Below, in pieces: positions 18,383 to 27,787 of a stretch of 32,575 bases of DNA (the stretch's first letter is position 1; every line of letters begins with the position of its first letter). The stretch covers positions 1 to 32,575 of the forward strand of contig JAUWRB010000004.1 of assembly GCA_030610785.1 (NCBI GenBank), read 5' to 3'. The DNA comes from Promethearchaeota archaeon. Its GTDB lineage: Archaea > Asgardarchaeota > Lokiarchaeia > Sigyniarchaeales > SOKP01. Position numbers and translations under genes: made by a program. A model generated the notes under the pieces. That model ran no database searches and was not told the origin of the DNA. It saw only the letters and a program-made list of their open reading frames with translations.

Positions 18383-18802
18383 ATGTTAAAACAAATTTCT
18401 GTATTTTTACCAAATCAAGTAGGCACGCTTTTTAAATTGACTCAAATATTAATGGATAATGATATTAACATGAGGGCAATAAGCGTAGCAGAAACGGCAG
18501 ATTTTGGTATTTTAAGGGTTTTGGTTGATCAAAACAAGACAGAAGAGTGCGTGAAAGTATTAAAAGCAGAAAATTATTTATCTTTAATTACAGAGGTGAT
18601 TGCTGTAGATGTCCCTGATAAACCGGGAGCGCTTCATGACATTACAAGGATCTTGGCGGAAGAGCGTGTTAATATTGAGTATTTATATTCGACTCTTGTA
18701 AAAGAAAAGGCCATAATCGTTATACGAGTTGATGATATTGATAAAGCTGTAAATATACTTAAAAAAAAAGGAGTAAAACTAATAGAATCTAAAGAATTTT
18801 AA
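18383..18802 (+). CDS. Tandem ACT-domain protein
   Basis: 139 aa; KQISVFLPNQVGTLFKLTQILMDNDINMRAISVAET and a second ACT repeat VPDKPGALHDITRILAEERVNIEYLYS. Confidence 0.88.
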   Translation: MLKQISVFLPNQVGTLFKLTQILMDNDINMRAISVAETADFGILRVLVDQNKTEECVKVLKAENYLSLITEVIAVDVPDKPGALHDITRILAEERVNIEYLYSTLVKEKAIIVIRVDDIDKAVNILKKKGVKLIESKEF

Positions 18803-18924
18803 CTTTTTTTTTAAATTTTTTTCTTAATTATTTTCCTAGTTTTTATATAAAAAGAGAACAAAATTAATAATTATTTAGAATAAATTTTTCTTATAAAAAT
18901 AATAATTAGAATACTTGATTAAAA

Positions 18925-19332
18925 ATGTTAACTCAACTCAGCGTGTATCTCCCTAACTCTCCGGGAGTTTTAGCAAGTTTTATTGAGCTTTTAATGAAAA
19001 ATAATATAAATATAAGATCCATGACAGTTGCTGAAACAAAAGAATATGGCTTGCTTTTACTTTTAGTTGATAAACCCCTTGATTGTGTGGCACTATTAGA
19101 TGAAAAAGATTATACGGTGTCAATTACGAAAGTTATAGCAATTAAGTTATCTGATAATATTAAAGGTCTTTACAAAATTGCGAAAATTTTTGGTGAAAAA
19201 AACATTAATATTGAATATCTTTACTCAACGATGGTAAATGATGAATCGTTAATTGTTTTACGCGTGAACGATGATAATAAAGCCATGAAAATTCTCAAAA
19301 ATCAAGGATTTAATATAATACACGAGAATTAA
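18925..19332 (+). CDS. Tandem ACT-domain protein (paralogue of 18383-18802)
   Basis: 135 aa; TQLSVYLPNSPGVLASFIELLMKNNINIRSMTVAETKEYG; NINIEYLYSTMV repeat. Confidence 0.87.
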   Translation: MLTQLSVYLPNSPGVLASFIELLMKNNINIRSMTVAETKEYGLLLLLVDKPLDCVALLDEKDYTVSITKVIAIKLSDNIKGLYKIAKIFGEKNINIEYLYSTMVNDESLIVLRVNDDNKAMKILKNQGFNIIHEN

Positions 19333-19510
19333 ATGTGATTCTTTTCATTATTAAATTTCTTACTATTCGTAAGAAGTAATATTAAAAATTATTGTTAATT
19401 TTTTTATTAAACAACATGTTCAGATTATTTAATAAAAAGCGTATTCATTTTATTTAAAAAAATAATTTACTTGATAATTAATGGGACTGCAGCTCAGCCG
19501 TAAAACTAAC

Positions 19511-20371
19511 ATGAAGAGTGAAAATAAATTTTTCGAAAAAGATAATTATAACGCGTTATGTGTGGGAATTGGCGGCACAGGAGTAATTAGTGCATCCATA
19601 ATTTTAGGCTGGGCAGCGCTTCAAGAGGGGTTTAAAGTAAGAACTGCTGAAACTCACGGCATGAGTCAGAGGGGCGGTTCAGTTTCGTCTTATTTAAGAT
19701 TTGGAAAGAATTTAGAAAGTCCTTTCATGGTAGAGGGCGATTTGGACGTTCTTTTAGCGTTTGAAATTTCTGAAGGTTTAAGAAGCCTACGCTTTACAAA
19801 CAAAAATACTTTTATTATCGCATCGAAAAATACCGTAATTCCTCCATCTGTTTTAACCCATAAATCTTTGAAAATTGATGGAAATAAATGCGTTGGTTGT
19901 GGGAATTGTGTAGCGCACTGTCTCCCGAATCAAATTTATAACGAAAAGGGTGAAAAAAACTATTACACGTTAATGAAAGGGCCAACTCGAAAGGTTATTA
20001 ACGGATATTCAACAGTTTTAGAATCTTGTACAGGATGCGTTCAATGTGTCATTGATAATGTTTGTCCTTTTGGAGCAATAGAAGCATTTAATGAATGGGA
20101 ATATCCAGATGTTAAATTAATTGAAGAAGATATTAAATCTGTGTCTAACAATGTAATACTATTAGATGCTAATTCAATAGCAATAAAAGTTGGTAATATT
20201 TTAACCGCAAATGTAATACTTTTAGGGATTTTAGCAGGCGTACAGAAAATTCCACTTTCTCCAAATATTTTAAGAGAAACTGTAAAAAAATTTGTCCCGA
20301 AAAAAGCCTTGGATGTTAATGTTAAAGCTTTTGATATCGGTTTTGACATTGGTATAAATAATAAAAAATAA
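19511..20371 (+). CDS. iorB: Indolepyruvate:ferredoxin oxidoreductase beta subunit with internal 2x[4Fe-4S] insertion
   Basis: GIGGTGVISASIILGWAALQEGFKVRTAETHGMSQRGGSVSSYLRFG; internal CVGCGNCVAHC and CTGCVQCVIDNVCP; ILLDANSIAIKVGNILTANVILLGILAG. Alternative start 19481. Confidence 0.87.
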   Translation: MKSENKFFEKDNYNALCVGIGGTGVISASIILGWAALQEGFKVRTAETHGMSQRGGSVSSYLRFGKNLESPFMVEGDLDVLLAFEISEGLRSLRFTNKNTFIIASKNTVIPPSVLTHKSLKIDGNKCVGCGNCVAHCLPNQIYNEKGEKNYYTLMKGPTRKVINGYSTVLESCTGCVQCVIDNVCPFGAIEAFNEWEYPDVKLIEEDIKSVSNNVILLDANSIAIKVGNILTANVILLGILAGVQKIPLSPNILRETVKKFVPKKALDVNVKAFDIGFDIGINNKK

Positions 20372-20393
20372 TTATATGAAGTGGTATTAAACA

Positions 20394-22268
20394 ATGAGCC
20401 GTCCATTTTACGCATTAGATAAACCCGGAGAAAAAGGCGTTGTTTTAGGTAATGACGCATTAGCAAGAGGTATTTTTGAAGCTGGTGTTATTGTTGCTGC
20501 GGGTTATCCCGGTACGCCATCAACCGAAATAATGGAAACTCTCGCAAGAATTCACAAATTTTATCCTTATTTTGAAATTGAATGGTCTACTAATGAAGCT
20601 GTAGGATTTCAAGTAGCATTAGGGGCATCAATGTGCAATGCTAGGGCATTTGCGTGCATGAAACATGTAGGATTAAATGTTGCTGCTGATACATTCATGA
20701 CTGCAACTTATGCTGGTGCTCATGGGGGTTTTGTAGTACTTTCTGCTGACGACCCAAATTGTTATTCGAGTCAAAACGAACAAGATAATCGTTATTACGG
20801 ATTACACGCGTTATGTCCGGTTTTTGAAGCAATTAATATTCAAGAAGCAAAAGACGTGATAAAGTATGCGTTTGATTTTTCTGAAGAATTCCAATCGTTA
20901 GTAATGATGAGAACAACTACGAGATTAAATCACGCTAGGGGTGATTTAATATTAGGTGAAATAAACAAAATTGAAGATCGGAAATATAATTTCGATAAGG
21001 ATAGAGAAAGATGGACTTTTTTGCCTTCGAACGCCCGAGTACAAAGAGTTAAACAATTAGAAAGATACGAAAAATTAAGGACTTTTTCTGATAATTTCCC
21101 GTTCACAAAATTAAACATGAAAGATGGTGCCAAAATCGGTCTAATATCTTCTGGTATTCCATATTCGTACGCAAACGATGCCCTCTTAAAGTTAAATTTA
21201 ACAGAGAAAATATCAACTCTGAAATTAGGAATGGTTTTTCCCCAACCAGAAAAACTAATGGAAAAATTATTTGAAAATTCGGAAAGGGTCGTAATTGTAG
21301 AAGAACTCGAGCCATTCTTAGAGGATTTTGCGAAAAAATTAGCCTTTGAACTTGATATTAAATTAGAAATCGCAGGAAAGAAATATTTTCGGCGTAATAG
21401 CGAATTAAATCTTAACGAAGTTATTAAAGGACTCACGAAATTTTTAAACATTTCAAACCCTTTCGTTGATTTACCCGTTGATATCAGGAATTTACATAAA
21501 GCATCGCCACGACCTCCCGTTTTATGCCCCGGATGTTCCCATAGAAGTACTTTCTATGCGTTAAAACTAATGGAGCAAAAACTTGGAAAAAATTTTGTTT
21601 ATTCTTCTGATATTGGATGCTATACGCTCGGATTTTATAAACCCATTGAAGCAATTGATGCTTGTATCTGCATGGGCGCTTCAATTGGCATGGCAAATGG
21701 AATTTCTAAACTTCACGATGGTCCTGTTTTAGCTATTATAGGTGATTCCACCTTTTTTCACACAGGTATTCCTGGTTTAATAGACGCGGTTTACAACCAA
21801 AACGATGTGTTTGTAATTATCATGGACAACAGCATTACAGCAATGACAGGGTTTCAACCTCATCCAGGTACGGGTGTCAAGATAACAGGTCAACCCGGGA
21901 CGAAAATTCCCTTAGAATCTATAATACGAGGGGCAGGAATAACAGAAGATCGTCTATGGATTGTCGACTCAAACGATTTAGAGCAAACAACAAGGGCTAT
22001 TGAGGAAGCTATAAGTGTAAAAGGTCCTAGAGTTCTAATTTCCCGACATCCATGTGTTTTATTCGAAAAGAGTATTTATAGAGATAAAATAATAATCCCC
22101 GTTCAAATTGATCCTGAAAAATGTAATAATTGCATGATTTGTATAAAGAATTTTGGCTGTCCTGCATTGACTTTATACGATGGAAAAGTTACCGTGGATG
22201 GACAATGCACCGGATGCGGCGTTTGTATCAAAATATGCCCATTTGAAGCAATTAGTTTAAAAGAATAA
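20394..22268 (+). CDS. iorA: Indolepyruvate:ferredoxin oxidoreductase alpha subunit
   Basis: 624 aa; GNDALARGIFEAGVIVAAGYPGTPSTEIMETLA, ThPP region IGDSTFFHTGIPGLIDAVYN, PGCSHRSTFYAL, C-terminal CNNCMICIKNFGCP and CTGCGVCIKICP. Confidence 0.95.
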   Translation: MSRPFYALDKPGEKGVVLGNDALARGIFEAGVIVAAGYPGTPSTEIMETLARIHKFYPYFEIEWSTNEAVGFQVALGASMCNARAFACMKHVGLNVAADTFMTATYAGAHGGFVVLSADDPNCYSSQNEQDNRYYGLHALCPVFEAINIQEAKDVIKYAFDFSEEFQSLVMMRTTTRLNHARGDLILGEINKIEDRKYNFDKDRERWTFLPSNARVQRVKQLERYEKLRTFSDNFPFTKLNMKDGAKIGLISSGIPYSYANDALLKLNLTEKISTLKLGMVFPQPEKLMEKLFENSERVVIVEELEPFLEDFAKKLAFELDIKLEIAGKKYFRRNSELNLNEVIKGLTKFLNISNPFVDLPVDIRNLHKASPRPPVLCPGCSHRSTFYALKLMEQKLGKNFVYSSDIGCYTLGFYKPIEAIDACICMGASIGMANGISKLHDGPVLAIIGDSTFFHTGIPGLIDAVYNQNDVFVIIMDNSITAMTGFQPHPGTGVKITGQPGTKIPLESIIRGAGITEDRLWIVDSNDLEQTTRAIEEAISVKGPRVLISRHPCVLFEKSIYRDKIIIPVQIDPEKCNNCMICIKNFGCPALTLYDGKVTVDGQCTGCGVCIKICPFEAISLKE

Positions 22269-22348
22269 AATTGCTTTTTCTATTAACTTTAATATTGATA
22301 TCTTTTAATCAGGATTATCGTTTTATTTCTGAAACATTGGATTCATTC

Positions 22349-22383
22349 ATGTTAATTGAAATGCTTCCATGTGTTTCTTTTAA
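22349..22383 (+). repeat. 35-bp direct repeat copy A
   Basis: atgttaattgaaatgcttccatgtgtttcttttaa; 33/35 identical to copy B. Confidence 0.85.
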
Positions 22384-22456
22384 AATGAAGAAAGAAATGA
22401 ATGTCCTTTCTTTAAGCTTCTTTTAAGATTAAAAATGAGGGAAAATAACTATTATT

Positions 22457-24274
22457 TTATTTCGGGATAATAGGCAAATCAATGAAAGAGGCGTGATTTT
22501 TATTTCTTTCAATAGTAATTGTGGGAACTCCTTCTTTTGGATATCGTGAGAAAGAGTCCTTGTCGGCTCCTGCAATTGCAACGCGTAATCTTGCTCCTTT
22601 AGGTATTAGAATTGAAGTTGGGAAAAATCCAAAGGTTAATTCTACAATTTCGCCCGGCACATATGGGAGAACGTCATTTCGTTTATAAGAATGATATGGC
22701 CCAAATATTTTATACGGAGGCTCCTCATTGGAGATCTTTCTACAAATTATTCTAAGGTATCCTTCTGTAACGTGTTTCACATTTCCTTCAGTATCTATAA
22801 ATTCTAAGTATCCAATTATAGCTCCATCTTCATGAGTTGAGCTCATGTGTAACGTAATGATCGGGTGTCCCGTGATTTCCATTTCTCTTTCGAGGGGGGC
22901 GCTGGTATAACATAGCAACTTTTTATCTTCCTCGGCTCTATTTGAATAATCTACAGGTAGACTTAAGAGAGTATACCAGCGATTTCTTATTCCCGTTGTT
23001 GCATTATAATTGATTTTATAATCATCTTTTCCAGACTCGTACTCTGGTTCGTTACAACCTAAAGTTCCATTTTCTCTAAAGAACCATTTTTGATAAGTTT
23101 GATTTTCTGGAGGCCATGTGGTGGTTTTTTTCCATTTTTCTTCGCCCATCGTGTAGTAATACAGAATTTTTTCTGAGCTCGGATTATCGTTCAAACATTC
23201 CTCAAAAAAGGTAATCCAATCCTTAATTTGATCCGTGTAAACGGGATTGGCTTTATCTTTAGGAGAAAAAAATGGACTTGCCCGTCTTTTATCAATATGG
23301 TCGAAATCACTGATTATTGCTCTTTGAGGATTATTAAACGTAAGAAATCGACTAATCACGACATCTGCAGAAGCAGAATCTTGCCATGAACCCCAGCAAT
23401 AAAAAGGAAGATTACTTTTTTCAATTTTTTCTTTAAATGGGAATATACTTATTGTGGCTAATGTAGTACCTTTCTCATCCATGGCGTCATCTCTAAAATC
23501 AATAATATCTTTATAATCTATAATATATTTATTAGCTTTATGTGTTTTAAGCGCTTCTTTAAAAATTTTTAAATTTTCATCTGTCTGTACAGGTTTACTT
23601 GTTTTGACAGCGAAGCTTCCTAATTCTGCTAAAAATCCTATTAATGGCTTAAAAGCCAAAAGCGCTTTCCCCGGGTTTTGATCTTGACCACGCCCCAATT
23701 TAGCCCAATAGCTCACAAATCCTTCGTTAAAAACACCTCCTGGATATCCTATATGACTATATGGGTCCCAAGCATCATGCTTCGTAATAATTCCTTTAAC
23801 AGCGGGGTGGTTATGAATTGCTACAAATTCGGCGGTTTGGCCAGTATAAGAATTTCCATATGTGACTACCTTTCCATTAGACCATTGTTGAGAAATAATC
23901 CAATCAATAACTTCCTTTCCATCTTTCACTTCTTCTTCAGAGAATGGATAAAATCTAGTGCCTTGAGAGGCTCCACACCCTCTCACATCCACGCATACAA
24001 CAGCATAACCATGACTCGTCATAATTTTGACAGATTTTGGGTCAAATGGTTCCTTTCTAAACCAGCTAAAAGGTTTCCGTATGGTTATTGCTCTCCAATA
24101 TCGAGTCTGTACAAACATCGTAGGAATTTTTTTATTAGCAGGCAAATTTTTGGGGAGCCACACCTCAGTAGCAATTTTAATGTTATCTCTCATCGAAATA
24201 TAAAGAGAAAAGTTCGTATAGCCCCTATATAATGGTTTTTTCTTATATATTCTAAATGGAATAATTTCACTCAT
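22457..24274 (-). CDS. CocE/NonD family hydrolase (X-Pro dipeptidyl-peptidase S15-like)
   Basis: 605 aa; MRDNIKIATEVWLPK, VVCVDVRGCGASQG, VTYGNSYTGQTAEFVA nucleophile elbow, C-terminal jelly-roll-like region (GHPIITLHMSSTHEDGAIIGYLEF). Confidence 0.9.
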   Translation of the reverse strand: MSEIIPFRIYKKKPLYRGYTNFSLYISMRDNIKIATEVWLPKNLPANKKIPTMFVQTRYWRAITIRKPFSWFRKEPFDPKSVKIMTSHGYAVVCVDVRGCGASQGTRFYPFSEEEVKDGKEVIDWIISQQWSNGKVVTYGNSYTGQTAEFVAIHNHPAVKGIITKHDAWDPYSHIGYPGGVFNEGFVSYWAKLGRGQDQNPGKALLAFKPLIGFLAELGSFAVKTSKPVQTDENLKIFKEALKTHKANKYIIDYKDIIDFRDDAMDEKGTTLATISIFPFKEKIEKSNLPFYCWGSWQDSASADVVISRFLTFNNPQRAIISDFDHIDKRRASPFFSPKDKANPVYTDQIKDWITFFEECLNDNPSSEKILYYYTMGEEKWKKTTTWPPENQTYQKWFFRENGTLGCNEPEYESGKDDYKINYNATTGIRNRWYTLLSLPVDYSNRAEEDKKLLCYTSAPLEREMEITGHPIITLHMSSTHEDGAIIGYLEFIDTEGNVKHVTEGYLRIICRKISNEEPPYKIFGPYHSYKRNDVLPYVPGEIVELTFGFFPTSILIPKGARLRVAIAGADKDSFSRYPKEGVPTITIERNKNHASFIDLPIIPK

Positions 24275-24325
24275 TTAATATACTCTCAATACTATAATTA
24301 GTTTTTAATATTCTATAATGGATTA

Positions 24326-24360
24326 ATGTTAATTAAAATGCTTCCATGTATTTCTTTTAA
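24326..24360 (+). repeat. 35-bp direct repeat copy B
   Basis: atgttaattaaaatgcttccatgtatttcttttaa; 33/35 identical to copy A. Confidence 0.85.
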
Positions 24361-24380
24361 TAGAAAAAAAAAAAAATATT

Positions 24381-24860
24381 TTAAGTACTTCTACTAGTAA
24401 TAAAGAATCCAATGAAATAACAAATCAAAATTATGACGAAAGCTACTAAGCCACAAACGTAAAACCAAGTACCTCCCCGTCCCATTGAATCCATTATTAT
24501 AATTTTTAAAAGCCACATTACAAGCCCGCCAATGCAAACAAATATTATGTCCCAAAGTGCGTTCCAAATTGAATCTTGTCTATTTTCAAATTTTGCCCCA
24601 ACTAAATATAAAACCGTATTCTCAAATAGCTCCCAAGCTATAGCGAATAATAATACAAATATAATAATGTGCCACCAATTAAAAATAGATGGTCCAATTA
24701 ATGCTTCCGTTATAGTGATCATTAACGATAAAAGCAGAAAGGACGCAATTCCCATATCAATGTGTCCCCAGCTATAAAAGTCCCAAGGAGAACGACCAAC
24801 ATATTCCTCAACACTTCCTACAAAAGGGATGTGTTTATCATCGGATTTATCCTTGCCCAT
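24381..24860 (-). CDS. Integral membrane protein (about 4 TM), possibly VanZ/YjdF-like
   Basis: 159 aa; hydrophobic segments; AWELFENTVLYLVG...DSIWNALWDIIFVCIGG pattern. Confidence 0.7.
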   Translation of the reverse strand: MGKDKSDDKHIPFVGSVEEYVGRSPWDFYSWGHIDMGIASFLLLSLMITITEALIGPSIFNWWHIIIFVLLFAIAWELFENTVLYLVGAKFENRQDSIWNALWDIIFVCIGGLVMWLLKIIIMDSMGRGGTWFYVCGLVAFVIILICYFIGFFITSRST

Positions 24861-25052
24861 ATCATCTTCACTTCTTTATAAATACTTTTTATTTAAAATT
24901 TAAAACAATAATACAAATAAATTAAAATTAAGATATTTTATGCGAATTTAAAATTAATGGAATTTAGAATAGTAAAAGAATAAAAATCTACTTCGTGTTT
25001 TCCATGACCCTTAATTAATTTTTTGAGAATGAGTGGTAAATTCTCATCAATT

Positions 25053-25313
25053 TTAAATTTCACTTTCTTGACCCGAATTAGATAACAGGGGGATAAATTC
25101 ATCTCTAGCTAGTATTGCTGCATATTGTAGCGCTACATGAATATCATCTCTTTTTAGAGAAGGATACTCCTTTAAAATGTCCTCGATACTTATATCTTCT
25201 GCAAGATTATCCAATATAACTGAAACCTGTACTCTCGTTCCTTTTATATGTGCTTCACCATGACATGTATTTGGATCAATAGAAATTTTTTCCTTCCAAT
25301 TCATTTTTCTCAC
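25053..25313 (-). CDS. DUF433 domain protein (antitoxin-like)
   Basis: 86 aa; SIDPNTCHGEAHIKGTRVQVSVILDNLAEDISIEDILKEYPSLKRDDIHVALQYAA. Confidence 0.9.
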   Translation of the reverse strand: MRKMNWKEKISIDPNTCHGEAHIKGTRVQVSVILDNLAEDISIEDILKEYPSLKRDDIHVALQYAAILARDEFIPLLSNSGQESEI

Positions 25314-25441
25314 TGAGTAGAAATTTTCCTATTTTAATTTATACAAATAATTTGAAGTGGTGCGTTATAAATAAAAACACTTAAAATGAATACTCTCTTC
25401 TAAAGAGCATTATTAAAAAAAAGAGATGTTCATGAAAAGAC

Positions 25442-26609
25442 ATGTTAAATACTAATAAACTAAAAGTAGGAGTCATTGGATGCGGAGTTGTAGCAAAAAA
25501 TGGTCATTTACCGTGGTATCATCGATCTCCTCTTGTTGATATTAAAGCTATTGCTGATCCGGACATTTCGCGTTTAAATAGCATTCAGAAGCTATATCAT
25601 GTCGAAAAACAGTATGAGAATCCAGAAGACTTAATTGATGATCCAGAAATCGACGCTATCAGCATATGTTCTCCTCATTGGGTTCATATGGAGCAAGTAA
25701 TTAGAGCGGCAAAAAATGGAAAGCATATTTTGTGCGAAAAACCGATAGGAATTGATTTGAAAGAAGTAGATGACATGATCAGTAGTAGAGCATAATGATG
25801 TTATCTTTCAAACTGCTACGCAGAAAAGGTTTGATCAAGGCTTTCAAATGATAAAGGAAAACCTCATGAAAGAAAAGCTAGGTATGGTTTTTCACGCTTC
25901 AATTTATTGGTATCATTTCACTCCGGATTTAGAATCGAAATGGGTTCGAAGAGGATTAGATTTCTTTAAAAAATTAGGTATAGATATGGAAAAAGATCAA
26001 GGAGCATGGAGGCTAACTGATAAACGATGTGGAGGCGGCGACTTCTTGGATCATGGTCCACATTATATTGATTTATTGCGATGGTGGTTTGGTAATATTG
26101 ATACAATAAGTGCCCATGTGAGGAGAACCCATAAAAGCAGAGTATTTGAGGACCATTCTGCTGCCTTGTTTTCATTCAAGCAAAATGATATTATTGCCGT
26201 ATTCGAGCGATCTTCAAACATTATTGGACGTTTAAACGGCCAAGAACTAGGACGAATACACGGAACCAAGGGGTCTTATTATTTTTCTTTGCCTCACGAA
26301 ATTAAATTAGCACCAATGACATTAAAAAAATATACTTGGAAAAATATTCTTAGAGATAAACCTAAAATAATTAAAACGAAATTTCCTAAAGATCCTTGGG
26401 ATTTATCTTATGCAAGAGAAGTTCGGAGTTTTATAAATCAAGTGTTGGGACGCTCAAATGAGGATGTGAATTTTCCGGAAGAATGAATCCCAACTATTCA
26501 CGATGGGAGAGCTGCTTTAGAGGCAGTTCTGTCTGTTTATGAATCTTCAAGGCTTCAGCAAACCGTTAAATTACCATTAAAAAGTTACACTCCTATTGAT
26601 TTGTCTTGA
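25442..26609 (+). pseudogene. Gfo/Idh/MocA-family oxidoreductase, frameshifted and with an in-frame stop
   Basis: 25442-25795 (KVGVIGCGVVAKNGHLPWYHRSPLVDIKAIADPD; HILCEKPIG) continues at +1 (NDVIFQTATQKRFDQGFQMIKE) in 25848-26486, then TGA 26484-26486, then in-frame IPTIHDGRAALEAVLSVYESSRLQQTVKLPLKSYTPIDLS*. Confidence 0.85.
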
Positions 26610-26740
26610 ACTTATCTTTTAACATCAATATTAAGAAAAAAGGGATATTTATGAAAAGACTTGTCAAAATCTCTAAGTATAACAAAAAAAATAAAAAATA
26701 AAATTAAAATAAAAGATTTAAAAAGCGACACACTATCAAA

Positions 26741-27592
26741 TTAATCAATAGTGTATTGTAGTTCTTCCGTTATTCCCATTCTTTTGGCTTGATTTAGCAT
26801 GAATTTTATTCTTTTTTCTCTGAGTAAATCATTGATAATTAATGTGGGTATCATTGCAAGAGTACCATACAATGGAAGTGGTAAAACAATTAGTAATAAC
26901 ATGATCAGTCCACTAATATTTGCTCCATAAGTCTCTGCCGCTGAATTTATAAACACCGAAATTAATTCATAGAAAGAAAATATCACTCCAATTCCAGCGT
27001 AACCTTTTAGAAATTGGTGAAACCACCCTCCCACGCTCCTGAATTCAATAAATTCACCCGTGTCTCTTACTTTTTCTTTATTTGAATAACCTATACCAGC
27101 GTCATTAAGAAACCAGGCTCCTGAAAAAAGGCCAGCTGAAGGAGCCGCTGTAAATATGCATAAAATAGCGAAAGTTAAGAAATAAACTTGGCCTGGTCTA
27201 TTTATAAACACGGATTCTAAAAGGATTACCTCTTGTAAGTAAGGAGTAAAAATTAAGGCAAAATTTAATGTAGCCAATGTGGGAAAAACTCCTCGCATTA
27301 TCACTTTAGATTTTTTAGGCACATCTCTTTCTATTATGCCGTAAATCATTTTCCGACCTATAAAGCGCTTATGGAGAAAAAGATATGCTATAGCAAATAC
27401 AACTCCTAACAGAGCGCTAAAAATGAGGGGAAGAATGGATATCAAAAGGAATATAAAAAACACTTGTGTCCCGGCTGTAGCTCCTGGTAAAATTTTCGCA
27501 AAAGCAGAATCTTCTTGTTGTAGAGCTAATAAAGGTACGGAGCAAAAGATAAAATATATTATTATGCAAATGAGTTCTTTTTTGTACTTCAT
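26741..27592 (-). CDS. Integral membrane protein, unknown function
   Basis: 283 aa, several hydrophobic segments; no recognised motif. Confidence 0.7.
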   Translation of the reverse strand: MKYKKELICIIIYFIFCSVPLLALQQEDSAFAKILPGATAGTQVFFIFLLISILPLIFSALLGVVFAIAYLFLHKRFIGRKMIYGIIERDVPKKSKVIMRGVFPTLATLNFALIFTPYLQEVILLESVFINRPGQVYFLTFAILCIFTAAPSAGLFSGAWFLNDAGIGYSNKEKVRDTGEFIEFRSVGGWFHQFLKGYAGIGVIFSFYELISVFINSAAETYGANISGLIMLLLIVLPLPLYGTLAMIPTLIINDLLREKRIKFMLNQAKRMGITEELQYTID

Positions 27593-27787
27593 TTTTTATA
27601 CCATTATATTATTTTTATTATTTAGAAATTGATAATAATCTATTATAAATATAACATAATTTGTTTTAAAATGTTAACAATTAACAAATAATATTACTTT
27701 CAATAAAATATATTTACTCCATAATTATTTTTTTTATTCCCCGCACTAATGAAAAATTAATTAATTCTATTACTTTCTATACATATA

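Noticed and set aside
26484-26486. TGA as selenocysteine codon in the Gfo/Idh gene
   Set aside because: The same gene also has a frameshift, and no SECIS-like structure was evident; pseudogene is simpler
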